The position numbers were made by a program, and so were the translations under genes. This document shows positions 26,701 through 42,650 of a DNA stretch of 64,000 bases, piece after piece. Position 1 is the first letter of the stretch. Every line of letters begins with the position of its first letter. The notes below the pieces were generated by a model. It was not told where the DNA came from. It saw nothing but the letters and a program-made list of their open reading frames with translations, and did no database searches. Origin of the DNA: Glandiceps talaboti (taxonomy: Eukaryota; Hemichordata; Enteropneusta; Spengelidae); contig NC_135550.1 in assembly GCF_964340395.1 (NCBI RefSeq), positions 30,139,176 through 30,203,175 of the forward strand, given 5' to 3'.

Positions 26701-29700
26701 TACAAATTACACAGTAAGTCTAATCTGATGTTGTAATTGTCGATGGTATAATAATATTATCTAAATTTGACGATTAAGCCAGTTATCTGAAATCACTTGA
26801 TTTGATGGTTTAGTTTTTGAAATATTAATATTTGTAATAATTTCTTTAAGCATTTCACACCAACATGAGATTATATAAATTCATTGTTGTTAATTGCCAG
26901 ATGTTTTGAAATTGATGGCCTGTTATTGATCCCTAATAATATCTCTGTGAACAGATTCTTTTTAAAAGAAGAGATATCAGCCCACTCCCACCTGAATCAA
27001 TTCAAAACTGATTCAAACTAAAACAATTCTAGTTTCTTTCCCCATGAGAAAACTGGCATCAAAGTGATTTACTTTTCAATTTCTGAACTTTGTTTTTTTC
27101 TTCTGTTTTTGCAGGATTTTGTAGAGAAAGGTAAATTCTTTGATAAATATGAATCCGGTTTCAAGCAGCTGCAGGCAGTGGCAGAAGCCTATTTTAATGG
27201 TATAGAAGACGGTAAGTACATGTAGAGACAACCAAATATATATTTGATAGAATTATGATGTCATAGAGGGAAATGTAGGTCAGAGGTTAAAGGTCACTGT
27301 AAAGTCACCTGTGTGTAGTTTCACAGTTTAGGTGATTCCATAACATTTTTATGTCATAATGTTTGGGGTTTTCTTTGGTTATTTTATAAGTTTGACAATT
27401 CTTTTCATACATATTTTTAAAAATTATATTTTATGTGAAAATTAAAAGTCAAGGTATCTTTCAAATTGCTTTCATATGTATATGTCCATGTGTGTTTGTT
27501 TAAAAATAATTTCCAATATGTTCAAATTCTAAGAAAAAGGAAAATTAGTGGGGTTCTCAATATGTAGTTATTTAGTTTGAAATTAGGTTGTTCAGTAACC
27601 AGACATGTTACAATTATTTACATCAAAATTAAACTAACATCATAATTTTTGAAGCAGGAATATCTTGATTATATCTGTCTGTAAATTGAGGTATGTTGAA
27701 TGTGGTTTGAATTTTGTTTTCAGTTTAGTAACAGTTTACCTTTTTTCCTTGTACAGTGGAAGAAAAGTCCAGTGTACGTACATTTGTAAATCAACAAGGT
27801 ACCAAGATGAAGAACTTGTCAGTAGAAATACACAGTGTACAGAGTATGTTAGAGAAAGTCCTCCAAAACTGGGCTGATTACAATAACTCAGTTGAAGGTC
27901 TACAGGCCTGGTTAGAAAGGGCAGAAAGAATGCATACACAGTCACATGATGCTAATAAGGTAACTATATATCTATATAGCTGTTTGTAGTAGATGATACT
28001 TTAGTAGAACTCACTGCTTGATGTACTAATGTTTTGAGGTCTAAACTATATTGAAAACCTCAAATGTATTGATTTCATAGATTGTCATGATAGTGGAAAG
28101 TGTGAGTCTGGGCTACTTGAAGCAAATCAACTCAGAATATTGTGAAATCTGACAAAATTGTGTAGTTCAAAATTTGGTCATATTATTTTTAATGCAACTA
28201 TTAATTGTCAGTTTGTGGACACTACAGTGTTTTAGCTAATGACTGAAATTTTATAGAAATGATCATGGCTTCACTTCTTGTTTTTCCCCTCATTACATGA
28301 CAGGAGTTCTTCAAAGACCTACCAATATGGATGGATAAACACACAGTACTAAATGACACAGGTAATTTCCTGATTGAAGTCTGCCAAGAAGACGTCTCAT
28401 TTGACATACAGCAACAACTTCTACTCCTTAACAGAAGATGGAAAGATATCTTTGAACAAGGCAAGATTTATATGAAGGAAGAAGAAGCTGAGAGACTACA
28501 GAGAGAGTATGCTGCAGGTTTGAAAGCCTTGACTGTATGGCTGGACAAGTCAGACAAAATCATGAGTGGACCTATAGAATGTACTTATACAGGATTGAAA
28601 GACCATGCCCAAGATTTAGATGTAAGTATAGTCAGTCAAGGTTCACTCAATTTTACTGGTTTCTATGTGTATGTGAAAAGGAATGTTTTTGCACTCTGCA
28701 TAAGTATTACTATTCTTAGAGTCAGAAAATTATATTTGGTAATATTTGTAAATTGATTTCAGAATGTAATATCAAAAGTGATTATGAAAGCAATTTGGTG
28801 ATTTAGATCTGTGAAACATATCACTAATATATGAGTTCAGCTTTGATCTTTGACATTTTGTGTGTCAAATAAACTGAGTGATAACTTGTGTGTAAATGTT
28901 AAAGTTTACTGTGTACGTAACTTGTTAAAAGTGCATCACATCATATTTTTATTCATAGTTTAGTTTGATATTTCAAATTTTCAAGGGGTATGTTAATTGT
29001 AACAATTTAATAACGATAACAAAATTGATTGATTTGGTGATCATAATATTGTTAGCTTGGTTTTTATTAGATTTAATTTTTTTTTGAAAATGGGTAGATT
29101 TCATTGATAATTTAATTTCTGAATTTATTAAGATTACAGTATTAAATTAGATTAATGTATTTACTATGTGACATTATTATTTAAATTGTTATTAATGCTA
29201 GTTAAAAGCCATCGGTATTTTCAAATGTTTATGTTTTATGTCAAAACAATATTACCATTTTGTTTGTGCCTGATAAAGAATCAAGCTTATAATTTACACC
29301 AAATATTTTAAGTACTGTAACCAAAAGGATTGTTATGACTTGATTATTATTGAATTGTAGGAGATCCGTGAACAGGAACAAGCCAACGAAGAGATCTTCA
29401 AAGAGGTGTCTAGGACGGCACAGTCACTTGTTAAGAGTTGTTCACCGGAACGAGTTGATGCCATGCTACACACCTTGAAACTCGTCAAACAACGGATTGT
29501 TAAAATACGGGACCAGGTGCCAGCAAAACAGAAAGCACTGGGAAAGATTACTCCAATGGTGCAGGAATGGGAAGACGGTATTGAAAACGTGGAAGGATGG
29601 ATTCAAGAGGCTGATGAATTGTTGAGTTCACATGTTATTGATAATAATCAGGATAGAATACAAAATAGATTACAACAACACCAGGTAAGAAATATGAAAT

Positions 29701-32700
29701 ATATATCATAATTTCATAATTGATAATTACTACATCACGGGCTAGTTAAGCAACAGGAGTGAATATTTTTCAACTCAAGTTTCCTGTTTTCTATCATTAT
29801 TTTTGGGAGTTGAAATCAAGTTCTGTTCATGAATTGTTAGACAGGTAACTTGAACATTGTATAATTATTTAGTTAGAACTGTGTTTAGTATCAAGAATCA
29901 TACACATAAACTTGTGAGAGGTCATGCCATTCTTATCAAGTTAGATAAATTATTATAAGAACTAGTTATTGCAGATTACTGAGAAATATATTGTAGCACA
30001 ATTGTCTCGCAATACTCTATGGCAAAAGGAGAACTCTTTTCAATATAGAGACTTTGATGACATTAATGTTGCCAGGCAGGCATGATATGTAGATATTAAC
30101 TATCAAGTTCTTGTATGGTAGTCATAGTTACAGATACTCAACTTGACCTTCATTGTACTTTTGGGAATGTTGTCAAGTAGAGTAAAGTAACATGTTGTAC
30201 TAGGTCATTGGGGGAACTATTGTACTAGATCAGTCATGTATGGGAATTGTAGACGTTTGAACAAATGTTGCTGTGATGCACATTTCTGGTTACTAGGAAA
30301 CGAAGCTGTTTTGCCGTAAATTATCTCTCAAGTTCTCATTAGTTTTATCAATTAAAAATGACTCAATCATGGAATTCATTACTGTCCTGTACTGTGTAAG
30401 GAACATGAAATGTCAACCTGAAATGCACTGTTGTTAGTTACTATAATATAGACTTGCTATAAATTCAAGCCGTGCACTCACATTATTTTTTCAGGCATTT
30501 TTCCAAGATTCTCCTCAGTATTCCAAAGTTTTGGAAAAGAAAACCAAGCTGGTAAAAGACATAGCTAAAGGACATGGTGGTGCTATAGATACTTCACAAT
30601 TAGAAAACAAAATGTCAAGACTTAATGGACAGTTTAAGGTAACAATGAAATAACTACATTTTGCTATTAATAGAATATAATGACCTCTGTGACCTGATGA
30701 TGTCATAAATTGTTTATTCTGAGCTGATGATGTCATAAATTGTTTAGTCTGACCTTATGATGTCATAAATTGTTTAGTCTGACCTGATGATGTCATAGAC
30801 TGTTTAGTTTGACTTTATGTCATAAATTGTTTAGTCTGACCTGATGATGTCATAGACTGTTTAGTCTGACCTGATGATGTCATAAATTGTTTAGTCTGAC
30901 CTGATGATGTCATAGACTGTTTAGTCTGACCTGATGATGTCATAGATTGTTTAGTCTGACCTGATGATATCATAATTGTTTAGTCTGACCTGATGATGTC
31001 ATAAATTGTTTAGTCTGACCTGATGATGTCATAAATTGTTTAGTCTGACCTGATGATGTCATAAATTGTTTACTGTGACCTTGTGTCATATATTGTTTAT
31101 TTCCTATATAAAGTTGAGAAGATAATTTTACTTGAATGTGTATATTGGACTAATGTAGAACAGTGAAAGGTGTCCAGTCTGTACTATTTGACCATTTCAA
31201 ATTTGAAATGAATAAAGAAATGTACAGAAATTGACTCTGACCTCGATATGAACAGGTGAACGATATACATTTTCCAACTAATAAATATTGCTTTTGTATT
31301 TAGGACATTATGACAAATGCAGACAGTTGGGAGAAGAAGTTTGCCAACAGTTTGGACTTGTGGAAATCTTACAATGAATCCCTAGCAGATCTTGAGAAGT
31401 GGGTGGACACTGCACAGACAGTATTGGGGGATAAGAATGATACAACAGAGTGCCTTATCAAGAAACATCAGGTACGATGTGTGACAGAATAATACAGGAA
31501 CATTGATGAATACGTTTGTAGTTTTATACCTGTTTAAACAGGGGACACACACATTACAGGACAAATCTGGGCAACAATTGATGTGTGAACTTGTCAAACA
31601 TGGAATATTTAAATAATTTAAAAATGAAATTTCTTTTGATTTGGTGATGAAAATTTGACATAGAATTAGAGAAACAGCAATCTTTGGATACTGAATGAAG
31701 AAGAACTCTGTGTACTATTCATGGTCCAAATAGATATGAATTTGATAACTGACCCAAAATATTCATTGGTATTTACAGAGGTTATAACATATAAGCAGTT
31801 CACCTTGGTGAAAAACATCATTCTATGAATATTACCGGTAGTATAAGTTGATGATAGTAAGCATATTTCATATTTTGGTTTCCTTTTTTCATTTTCAGGA
31901 ATTTTTTGACAATGTAGACCAGAATGTACTTCAAAATTTCCTCAGGGCATGTCAAGAATTACTTCATTCTATGAAAGAAGAAGAAAGACTTGAAGTCCGA
32001 CAAAAAATGACTTCCATGCAATCCAAGTGGAAGGTAAGTGACTCTATAACACTGGAAATTGTAACAGTTAGTTTCTCCTCAAATGTATGTGGTCATTTCA
32101 GAAATGAAGTGATTTGTGAAAGCATCACCCAGTTTTCACACTGTTTCTATATGTCACTGAGGTAGAGCAGCTACGCATTCTCAATACTTCACACCTTTAT
32201 GGATTTGCCAGACATATATTCATACATTGTGAACCAACATGAGTTGTACGTCTGAAAGAAGATGGCATGAAAAAAGAAACAAATAAGTCTCGGGATGTTT
32301 CCCTTCCATTATTTTGTGTTAATTATGTATTACCAATATAATCATCAAACTTATATGTTGTAGTTGTACACATCAAATGTTCTCAAAATTTTAGTCGCAC
32401 ATACTTGTTTTTTTTTAGAAGAAACAAGCACAAATGTCAGCTTTCCAGATTTTAATTTGGTGAAATGATTCTTTGACAGGATATAATGTTCCAGTCGCCA
32501 TTAAAACTTATTAAGCTCAGATTTAAGTTAGCTGATGATGACTTCCTTACAAATGTCAACGGAGCAGAAGAGGAATTAACAGCAGAAGAAAGTGACATGA
32601 AAGGAAATAAAAAGATGGAGGTCATTCTACAACAGCACGTCGTAAGTATTTTAATGTCAAATCGACCTTTCTATAGAGAGATACAAATTTTGTATAGGTC

Positions 32701-32914
32701 TGTCAAAAGAGTTCAATTTTGTAAATAATATTTTGTATTGTTTGTAGAATCTCATGTATGTCCAAATTTACCACTGTATAAGTTTTGGAATTTTTGAAAC
32801 ATTACAGTTATCATACACATTTACTGGTCAGTCATTATACTTTATAAATTGCTACTAATTCATAGAGGAGAGAAAATGCATGTGATACACAGTCACAGAC
32901 AGACAGACTGACAC

Positions 32915-32945
<31 letters not shown>

Positions 32946-32966
32946 TACAGAAACAGACAGACAGAA

Positions 32967-33000
<34 letters not shown>

Positions 33001-36000
33001 CGACTGACAGACAAAAGAACAATCAGATCTCAGAATATATTATGTAATGATATTCTTTTTTCCAGACATATTTCCATGACACCAACTTCTTTAAGACAAG
33101 CATTGAGTATCTTCAAGACATGGAGAGTCTTAGTAACCAATTTTCAGCATATAGAGCTGATGACACCTCCCTGCAAGGATTGTACAATTTACGCCACCGA
33201 CAATGGGAAGAACTATGCAATAGAATTGAAGATGTCCACAGACAACTCCAAAACTGGCCAGAACAGTGGAAAGATTATTATACCAGGTAATTAATGCACA
33301 TACAGAAAATATTGTCTTTTTTATCTGCCATATCCAGCCACCCCATGCAGACACCTCATGCAGACAATGCTGAAACTTGGGAGAACAACTGGAAGATTAC
33401 TGAAGCTTGTAATATACATACAATACACTGTATATTATTTTATTGTATCAAATGATTGATGAAATTACATATTCTGAAGTGGATAGACGTGTTTGAGTCG
33501 ACAGAGCTCAGTTTTCAAAACTCCTGTAAAAAGATTGTTTTGGCAGTTCCAAATCAAAAAATATCTACTGTACACATTCTAGTATGTTTGTTACTGATCC
33601 AGTACATTGTTAGTTACTTTGTTGACTAGGATTTTGAATCTGATTCTGATGCTAACTTAACATACTTTTTCTGAATTGTTTCCATTGTAGATTTAATGCA
33701 GTGTCTAAGTGGATGGACAGTATTGATGAATCTGTCTCTGCTCTCAAAAAAGCTGCTGAATATGATGAATTTAAAGTCATCAATGAAAAATTTCAGGTTG
33801 GTCAACTTACAACAAGCTGCCTAGTACTTTCTTTCCTTTCCAAATTTCAGACTTCTGAGAATGATATAATTCTGGTTTCTGAGTATCATTTATTGATTTG
33901 TTTTTATATTTTCAGCTTCAGAGAAAAGTAAATTAGGTTTGTGGACTTTTAGTAAAAAGCAACACCCTGCTGTAGTTGATCAGAAATTGTTTCACTGTTG
34001 GAGCGAAATTTCTTGATATTCATACCAATATCCAATACAAAGCTTTCTACTTAGGATTGGCACATGTTCATATTACTCTGTTTAGGGTGGACTACACCAG
34101 ATATTATGTAAAAAGGATTTAGATTCTTGTGAAGTATATGACTTTTTCTGTTGTTCTCGCTCTCCCTCTGCATATTGATGGAAAAAAGGCTAATACAGCA
34201 GACACATAAACAATGGCACAAAAAGGAGCCAACTAACTGCAAAAGAAACTGGCTAAAGAGGGCGCCCTTTTGAATCCAAAATTAATTATTTTCCCACAAG
34301 AAGAAAATTAATATACATAATGTTGTCAGAAATTTTTTAAAACAGCAATATTTTGTAATTTCAATCTTCATTCATTTCCTTGGTGATACAGGCAATAAGT
34401 CTAGATGTAAAACGACGCCTGGATGACATTCAGTGGCTTGTAGATACATTCTCAGACCTTGCTCAGGGATGTACAGAAGAAGAAGAAATTGATGAAGACA
34501 AGAAACTAACAGAACTCTTGGACAGACACAAACATTTACTCCCCAAAATTGAAGTGGTGAAAACTGAAGCAAAAGTTATAGAGGAATGTTTTGAGTACCA
34601 GACTGTTATTAAGACAACTAAAACATGGCTGAAAAAGAAGAGGAAGAAGATGAAGGAAGTACCACCAGCTGATAACTTGGATAAAGCCAAGGAACAGGTC
34701 AAAGATCATCAAGTTTTACTTGGAGAGTTGGATGGCTGTAAAGATAAAGTACATGAAGAAATCAGGAAAGGCAAAGAGTTACAGAGACAGGAGAGTGCTC
34801 CTAGCTTTGTGATCAATGATGTGTCTGAACTTGAACATGAATGGAAAGATATCGGCAGTGAAGCAGCAAACAGAGAGAAAGAGATAGAGGTAGGCGTGAT
34901 ACGACATGTAGGAATATCTTCTCAACTACAGAAACATGATCTAGGGGACTCAGACTTACAACATGTGCACACACCTATACCAACTTTTAAAGTTGTAGAT
35001 ATTCACAAACTGTAAGACAAATTTTTAAAAAAGGAAATTAATGTGAAATAAGTTTTCTCTCTTTAATAATATAAAATGTTTATCTCCATAGGATGCACTG
35101 TGTGCCTGGGAGGACTATGAGCAACAGAAGGGAATTGTGTTGGATTTCCTTGAGAAGGCAGAACCAGTGTTAGAGAAAGAAACTCCACCAAATGGCCTAG
35201 AGACTGTCAGAGTGGAACTCAAGACAAAAGAGGTAACGTATACTACATGGACTAGAATGTGGAGAGTGTTAAAAGAGATGTAAAAAAAAGATGTGAATAC
35301 TGTTTTCTCAATGTGCATGTACACAATCAGTACCATAATTTTCATATATGCAAATTGTTTTATTTACAACATAGTTATTTAAATTGCTTGATCTGTTCCT
35401 GTTAAATACCATATCAATTTGAAATGAAAAAAAGGAGAAAAATCAAACTTTGAAAAGAAAAGTTTTGAAAGAATAGAAAGTACACAACAGAATGAAAGAT
35501 CACAATGGTGCATTTGAATCTGAGTTAATGTAAATACAAAATAAAAAAGTTACATCTTACATACTTACCCCTTTGTCTTTTGATTCACCAGGATCTACAC
35601 AATGCTCAGCTAGAATTGTCACCAACTTTGGGTAAAGCTAAAGCCATCAATCAACAACTCCAAGACATGGCCCCTGAAGACAGAATAGCTAGTCTCCATG
35701 ATGAAATGGTGGACATAGAGAAAAGATACAAACAGATGAACACTAAACTTGCTGACCAAGTCGCAGGTCTCAAACAAGACGAAGCAGACTGGGTGGCATA
35801 CTACAATAGATTAGATCAGTTTGCTGACTGGCTGGATAACACTGAGAAAAAGTTTGATGCTGTTACTAAAGCTGAAGGCACACCAGAGGAACATTTCAAC
35901 AAAGCTAAGGTATGTGTGATTTTTAGGATGCAGTGAAGATACAGTGGGTCTTCTAATAAATGATTTTCAGAATACAAATGATAATATTTGTGATATCCCA

Positions 36001-39000
36001 AGTCAGTCATAGAGATACTAGATTGTATTTTACTGTACTGTAGTGTTTATTGGAAAGACAATAAAAAATATTTACTCAAGCCTTGTATATTTTTTCCCAA
36101 CTAACACTGTGACGATTGTGGTAGTAAGAATTTGAAGAAATAAAGACTTCAAATATGTAGGTGTTTTTGAAGTACAGTATTCAGCGAAGTGTGAAAGTTT
36201 GATAATGTGTCAACTTTCTAATTCATGTATCTGTAGTACTAGAGGTACAGATTGCATTTCTACCAGTCTTTCTAAAGTCATATTTGCAGTAGTGATAAAG
36301 CATTGCAATTTAACTTTAGAGTTTTTCACACAAATAAAGGACATTGATATTTTGTATCTTGCAGGTTATGTTTTCTGAGATCTATGACAAATATGAGGAA
36401 CTTGAAAACCTTGAGAAAGATGGCAAAGACATCGGACGAGGTTTCAAGACAAAAGAGACGTCAGCATTGAAGAGAAGTCTGTCAGATCTTAGAAGTCGAT
36501 GGGAGGATTTGTGTTCTAATGCTAAGGCACAGAGTACACAACTTGCTGATAATGTCACTCACTGGCAACATTATCAGTCATCTATGCAGCAACTGTTACC
36601 ATGGTTACAGAGGACTGAAACTAGAGTGGCTGAGAACATCAATGATTGTGCCTCAACTGTAGAGGTTCAAGCAATGGTGGATGACCATGATGTAAGTGAC
36701 ATTTTGCTTTTGAGAAATTCTTTTGAGAAAGTTGTTGAAATTCAAAATAAGAAATTCAAAGTTTTCATCACCTACATCCATTCACTATTTGGTTTTACAT
36801 GAATATAGCATTGTAAATATAAACTATTGAATTAACATTCTGGAAATGTGTTGAATACTTTGAAGGAGAGGCATATATTAAAGTATATTTTGTATATAGA
36901 AAGCCAATGGATCTGTACTGTCATTGCATTATTTAGCACTTATTAGCAATGTCTGAATTATAAAAATTGAATTAAAACATTGCTGATTTTTATTGCACTC
37001 AAATTAAGACACTTTGTTTTCAATGACAAAAGTTATCTGTGCAGTGGTAGGACTATTTTATCAAATAAACATTAAATTACCTTCTGTTTATGCAGGCTTT
37101 GTGTAGGGAAATTCAAGACAACAAACAGTTGATGGCCACCATTGAGAATGAAGCCAAGCAAGTACCCTCTCAACATGATATCAGTAATGATGTAGAACAA
37201 GTCAAAGAAAGATGGCAGAATTTACTGAAGAATGCAGACGACAAAGAAAGAGCTTTACAAGATCTGTTAGCACTGTGGACTAAACAGAATGGTGATGTAG
37301 ATAGTTTGATGAAATGGTTGGAAAAGATTGAGAAGACAGTTAAAAAGGAAGATGTAGAAAGTGCTAGTACTCCTAAACTGGAATCTCTCTTGACAGCTTT
37401 CCAGGTAAGATATTTGGGATGGTAACTCTAACATATACACATCTGGAGGTATTACGTGATGATACATGTTCAGAATTATGTAGGATGAAACAATTCACCA
37501 AAGAAATTTTGTCAGTTGGAAATTTGGTTGTGAATTTCTAAAATAGGAAATCAGAGCAGGTATGAAAGAAGTAGATTGTAGATATTATAATAAAGTGATT
37601 ATCACCAACCAACAAAAATGAAATTAAGATTGTAAGTCTGATTTTCATTAATTGAAAACTGAAACGACCAGGGAGTGATCTTGAAGTCAAAACTATACTT
37701 TGGGAATGAATGTTCCTGGACTCTGGGTTCATAGTATCAATTAACAATTTATTCTCACTCCAAGACACATTGTTGTAAACCCCTGATGATGCTGACAAGA
37801 CATCAGTAAAACATCCAAGAAATTAATTTGATAAAACTATGATTATTTTCAACCTGTTATTATAATATTTCAGAAACTACAACAAGAACTGAAAGACAGC
37901 CAAGCCAAGCTTGATGAAATCAACAAAGGTAGAGATGCCCTACAGAATCAGTGTAATGCTATTGGTGCTGAAACTCTCAAAAAGGGTGCCAAGAATGTGA
38001 AAATCAAGTACAATAAAGTCAAGAGCCGACTTGTTGACAAAATCACTGAAATCACTACATTGATGAATGTCAGGAGGGAGTTTCTCTCAAGACTTGAAAT
38101 CTTTGGACAGCAGCTGACAGACTTCCAGAGTCGATTAGATGCCTTGAGTGAGGTGTACAGTGATGAAGTACAGACCTCTGTGGAAGCACACAATGTAAGT
38201 AGTAGTCCTGGGGTTGGATCAGTGGGTAGTGGTGTATGTCATCCTTATCTAGTAGATTGATTTACACGTTTTCACCACCATGACACCTACCGTTCACTAT
38301 AGGCCATTGAGATGCCATTTCTGTTCACATTGTTGTAAAACTCTTCCTATATCTGAGTATCAAGTCACAGTATCATTTGATTGCAAGTTCAGTTAGGTTT
38401 ACACTATATTTTTCTGTTATCATTCTCATTGATACGTAAGGAATGTGTCATCAAATTATTGTAATCTTTCAATCTAAAATAGACAAAATTCAGACATTTC
38501 TTTCATTATATGATGCTTTTGTCCCTGACATTGTAGGCCCTCAGATCTGATGTTGATGACCAGAAGGCTATTACAGCCAGAATCAATAAAGAAACCAAAG
38601 CTCTTGCTGAGGACATGGCTCCTGAAGAGGCACAACTCCTTCAACAGAAACAGGCCAGTTTACAGAAGAGTTATGACACCATTGTTGAGATACTTGACAG
38701 GAGGGATCATTTACTCAAACAGTGGTTGGAGTTCCAAAAAGACAAAGATGACATTTCTAGTAAGTTAGATGGTATGCAGACACAGCTTGAATCAGATGAT
38801 CTCAAAGAAACTGAGATTGAACAGCTTAGGAATGAGCTGGTCTCAGTCAGAGCAGTGTTGAATACATTAGGAGGACAGTGCAGTGACATGGACAAACAGG
38901 TCCAACACTTACAGATGTCTCCTAAAGACAAAAACACACAGGCTAGAGTGTTTTTCAAAGTAGAGCTACAGAGCCTACTCACACGCTATGAAACCCTGAT

Positions 39001-42000
39001 GGTGCTACTACAACAAAAACAGGAGAAGTGTGAGGAAAAGGCCGGAATGTGGAAATCGTACCAGGATAGAAGGGATAGGTTCTTGAAATGGGGAAAAGAT
39101 GTAGAAACAAAGGTAGAGATGGAAATGACCACTGGGGTCAGTCCGGATGCATTCAAACAGCAACTCAAAGAGTTAGAGGTAAGTGTGGTGTGTGTATGTG
39201 TATGGGTGATGTGTTTGTGATGATGGTGATGAAAGTTGAGGTAAGTGTGGTGTGTGTACGTGTATGGATGATGCATTTGTGATGATGGTGATGAAAGTTG
39301 AGAGATTGTTAATGAAGTTTGTATTTAGTTTCAAGTCTACCCCATCCCACAATCCATCTAATCCCCATTCCCTAAATTAAATTAAATGTAGTTTTAAAAT
39401 ATACCGTAATGCAAGTTTTTACCTGATCCCCCCTTTTGTCTGTAAATTGAACTGACTCGATAGGATTTCATACCTTGCTGTAGTTTAAAATAAAATAAAA
39501 TTGAGAGAGTGTAAGTGAGATAAGAATGCAGAGTCTCGACTAGACATACAAGACTAGATTTTCTGTGCTAATATTACTTATCAATGTTATTAAAGGAAAG
39601 GAACTGCTTGGGAAGTAATGAACCCTAGTACTCGGGGTAAATTGTTGGTTAACACAAATTTATTTTCCAATGCATCAGTTTAATTATGTTGAAGATATTC
39701 TGAAAATTTCATCACTTCTATGTCATGTTGTTACATAAATTCAGTATGCATTTTTGCGAACTTTTCAGTGATGATTTCATACAAAACTGTAAGATTCAAC
39801 ACAGTAGCATACCCAAAACATTATATTTTTGATGTAATGTGTTAAGTCAGTCTGAAAAAAAGAAGCAAAATAATACTTGGAAACAAATAATCTGAACTGT
39901 TGAGATCAGTTCACTTTTGTACCCAACTTTGAAAGAAGTAGATAATATGGTTTTTCTGATGCATCTGGAAAATAACAACATAAAGTGTACTGGGTTAGTA
40001 ATATGAAAACAATGCTAACAATATATATGTCGGTTGTCATTTCTCTGTACTAAACCCGCTATCTTTCTCTTCGCTGGTTGATATCTTACGGTTTATTCTT
40101 GGTCAACTTGTGGTGTTGGTATACCTTCTCTGACTGTCTGTGTGTGTGTTGGGGTATAAAACAGAAGCTACAGGTGGAGGTAGCAGCTCACCAGCATGAG
40201 GTTGCCCAGGTGAAGGATAAAGCTCACCAATTGATGCAGGTCGACCCACAGAACTCTAGCCTTTTACAAAATGATATACAGACTATTGACAATGAGTGGG
40301 AAAAAATCCAAGAACTTGTCCAGCAACAAATCAAACAGTGCAAAGCTATTTTAACACTATGGATTGACTATAATGATGATATGGCTAGTGTCGGTCGCAT
40401 TCTAAGCAGCGTTGAAGCGGTCACGGCTGAACCACTGACTAGCTCCAATCAGGAAGATGTTCGTAGACAGATGACACGCCATGAGGTTTGTGATATTCAA
40501 ACAGTGACTATACTGTGTTGGCATGACATTCTTTGTTGTACATCAAACACAGTATTTTTCCTGTTGTGAAAAATCCCCTCCCTTGATGTACAGTAGAGAT
40601 ATTTCAAAGTCAAATATTTATACTGTACAGATGACATCTAGTGAGCTTGTAGTTTAAACATTTCGTTCAGGGCCTGTAGAGATGTTTTACTGTACAGAGC
40701 ATTCTCTACTAAGCCTGAAGGATGTGTCTGAACTTGAACTTTGCTCTCCCATTTTACCCCCAAATGTGGGTGTTCCAATATGTCATACAAGAATATATAT
40801 GTAATAACCCGTGTAAAGTAATTGGAAATAATGTTATCGCTAACATACTGTGTAAAATTTGGTGTAACTTACAATGTATTTGTGTTATTGGTGATAAAGT
40901 GATGTATATTCTCCATGTTTTAATTCTTGTGTAGAGGTGTCAATAATACAATAGCAGAATTTGTCCTGTGGTAGCTTCAGGGTAGAATTAGATCGAGCAT
41001 CCATGCAAAGATAGTCATTTTAAAAAGGTAAAGTTGAATAATGGAGTAATACCTGCAAGGATTTTGTATCTCGTCATAACATACATTGTATGCATGCATT
41101 TAGATTGCTGAAGCTGAATTGGTCGGTGCTAAAGACCAAATCAAAAAATTGAATGATACTGGTAACCAATTAATGGCTGAATCTGAAGCAGCCAGGGGAG
41201 CCAGACCAACAGATGTTGAGGATGAGTTAGATGGGACAAATTTGAGATATGCTGTAGTAGCAGAGAAGCTGGATTCTAGGAAGGAGAATTTGACAGAACA
41301 ATTGGCAGCTCTAGAAACTATTACAGCATCAAGGGAGAATCTATCTCACTGGCTTCACAGCTCACAGTCAGATCTAAGTGCTGCACCTAACCAATTCTCT
41401 GATAGCAGTGCAGTGGAAGAAAGACTTAGCAACTTCCATGTAAGTCTATTTTGTAATTATAGTAATAGTGTGAATATTTCAAATGAATGGTATTTGAATT
41501 CTAATTTTATATGTGATGAAGTACCACACTTACTTTGTACATATTGAATGTTTTCCAACTATGAGCTGTGTAAATCACTCACATATCTATATGTGCAAGG
41601 CAAGGATTTTAGAAATCAGACTCAAAAAGACCGTAATTTTCAAGATGTTAAATTCTTATTAAGCCTCTTAAAATTTGTCAAAATGGATTATGAACACATA
41701 GTTGTTGAAACTTATGTCAAATAAAATGCAGTCATCAGTCAAGTCAATAAATCATTAAATGTTTGAATTCATCAGTTGACTGCCACTTTTTCTATCAAAC
41801 CATTTTGCATCCTGTTTCAAATATGAGTGTAACAAATTATGTAACTGTTTCTTTGAATTACAGGCTCAGCTGGCTGAAAAGGAAGCTCAACTTGATGCCA
41901 TGAAGAAGAAGCTAGCAGAGCTGAAGAGATTGAACCCTGATGCTGAATACCCTGAACTAGAGGCAGCTGTTGCACAGATGGAAAGGGAATTAGAACATGC

Positions 42001-42611
42001 CAAACAGGTACTCACAAATGATTTACAATATTTCTCAAGAGTTTTTGACTTGCAAAGGAAGATATTGTACAAATATCATATGCTACTTTGATGACAATTT
42101 ACCAGTGTATAGATTAATTAACAAATTTTGAAAAAAAAATCAAAATTGTAGTTAATTTATTTTTTTACATACCAAAATGATAATATTATTCAGAAAAAAA
42201 TCACTTTCGAAATGGGTGCAAGATTTCTGAAAAGGAATTTCACTCCCATATACTATATGTAGTTCCTTTAACACACTAAATGTTTTCTTTATCAGTTGAC
42301 CTTCTATGTTTTATCTTCTGATATTTCAGCTTGCTAAGGACCAGGAGATGGGTCTCCAGGAACTGACAACTCAGAAGACAGAACTACAGGACGTTGTCGA
42401 TGGTCTGAAAGGTTGGCTGGAAAGAACAGAAACCAGACTGGCTGGTTGTGAAGATAATACTAAACCAGACAAGAAAATAGTGGCTCAACTCAAAGAATGC
42501 AGGGTAGGTTGCTAAGTTAATGTTGACATCATCAAAGCTGATTTGGGTTGTAGGATAGTGTTGCAGTTGAGTAATTTGTACAGATATCCTCATGACATTT
42601 AAGTACTGAAA

Positions 42612-42650
<39 letters not shown>

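Noticed and set aside
30680-31092. Regular 30-bp repeats resembling a CRISPR array
   Set aside because: Units are contiguous with no unique spacers, and the host gene is a eukaryotic intron-containing gene.
34463-34702. Minus-strand frame opposite exon 21
   Set aside because: Shadow of a purine-rich, Lys/Glu-rich coding exon; Ser/Phe-rich composition is typical of such shadows.
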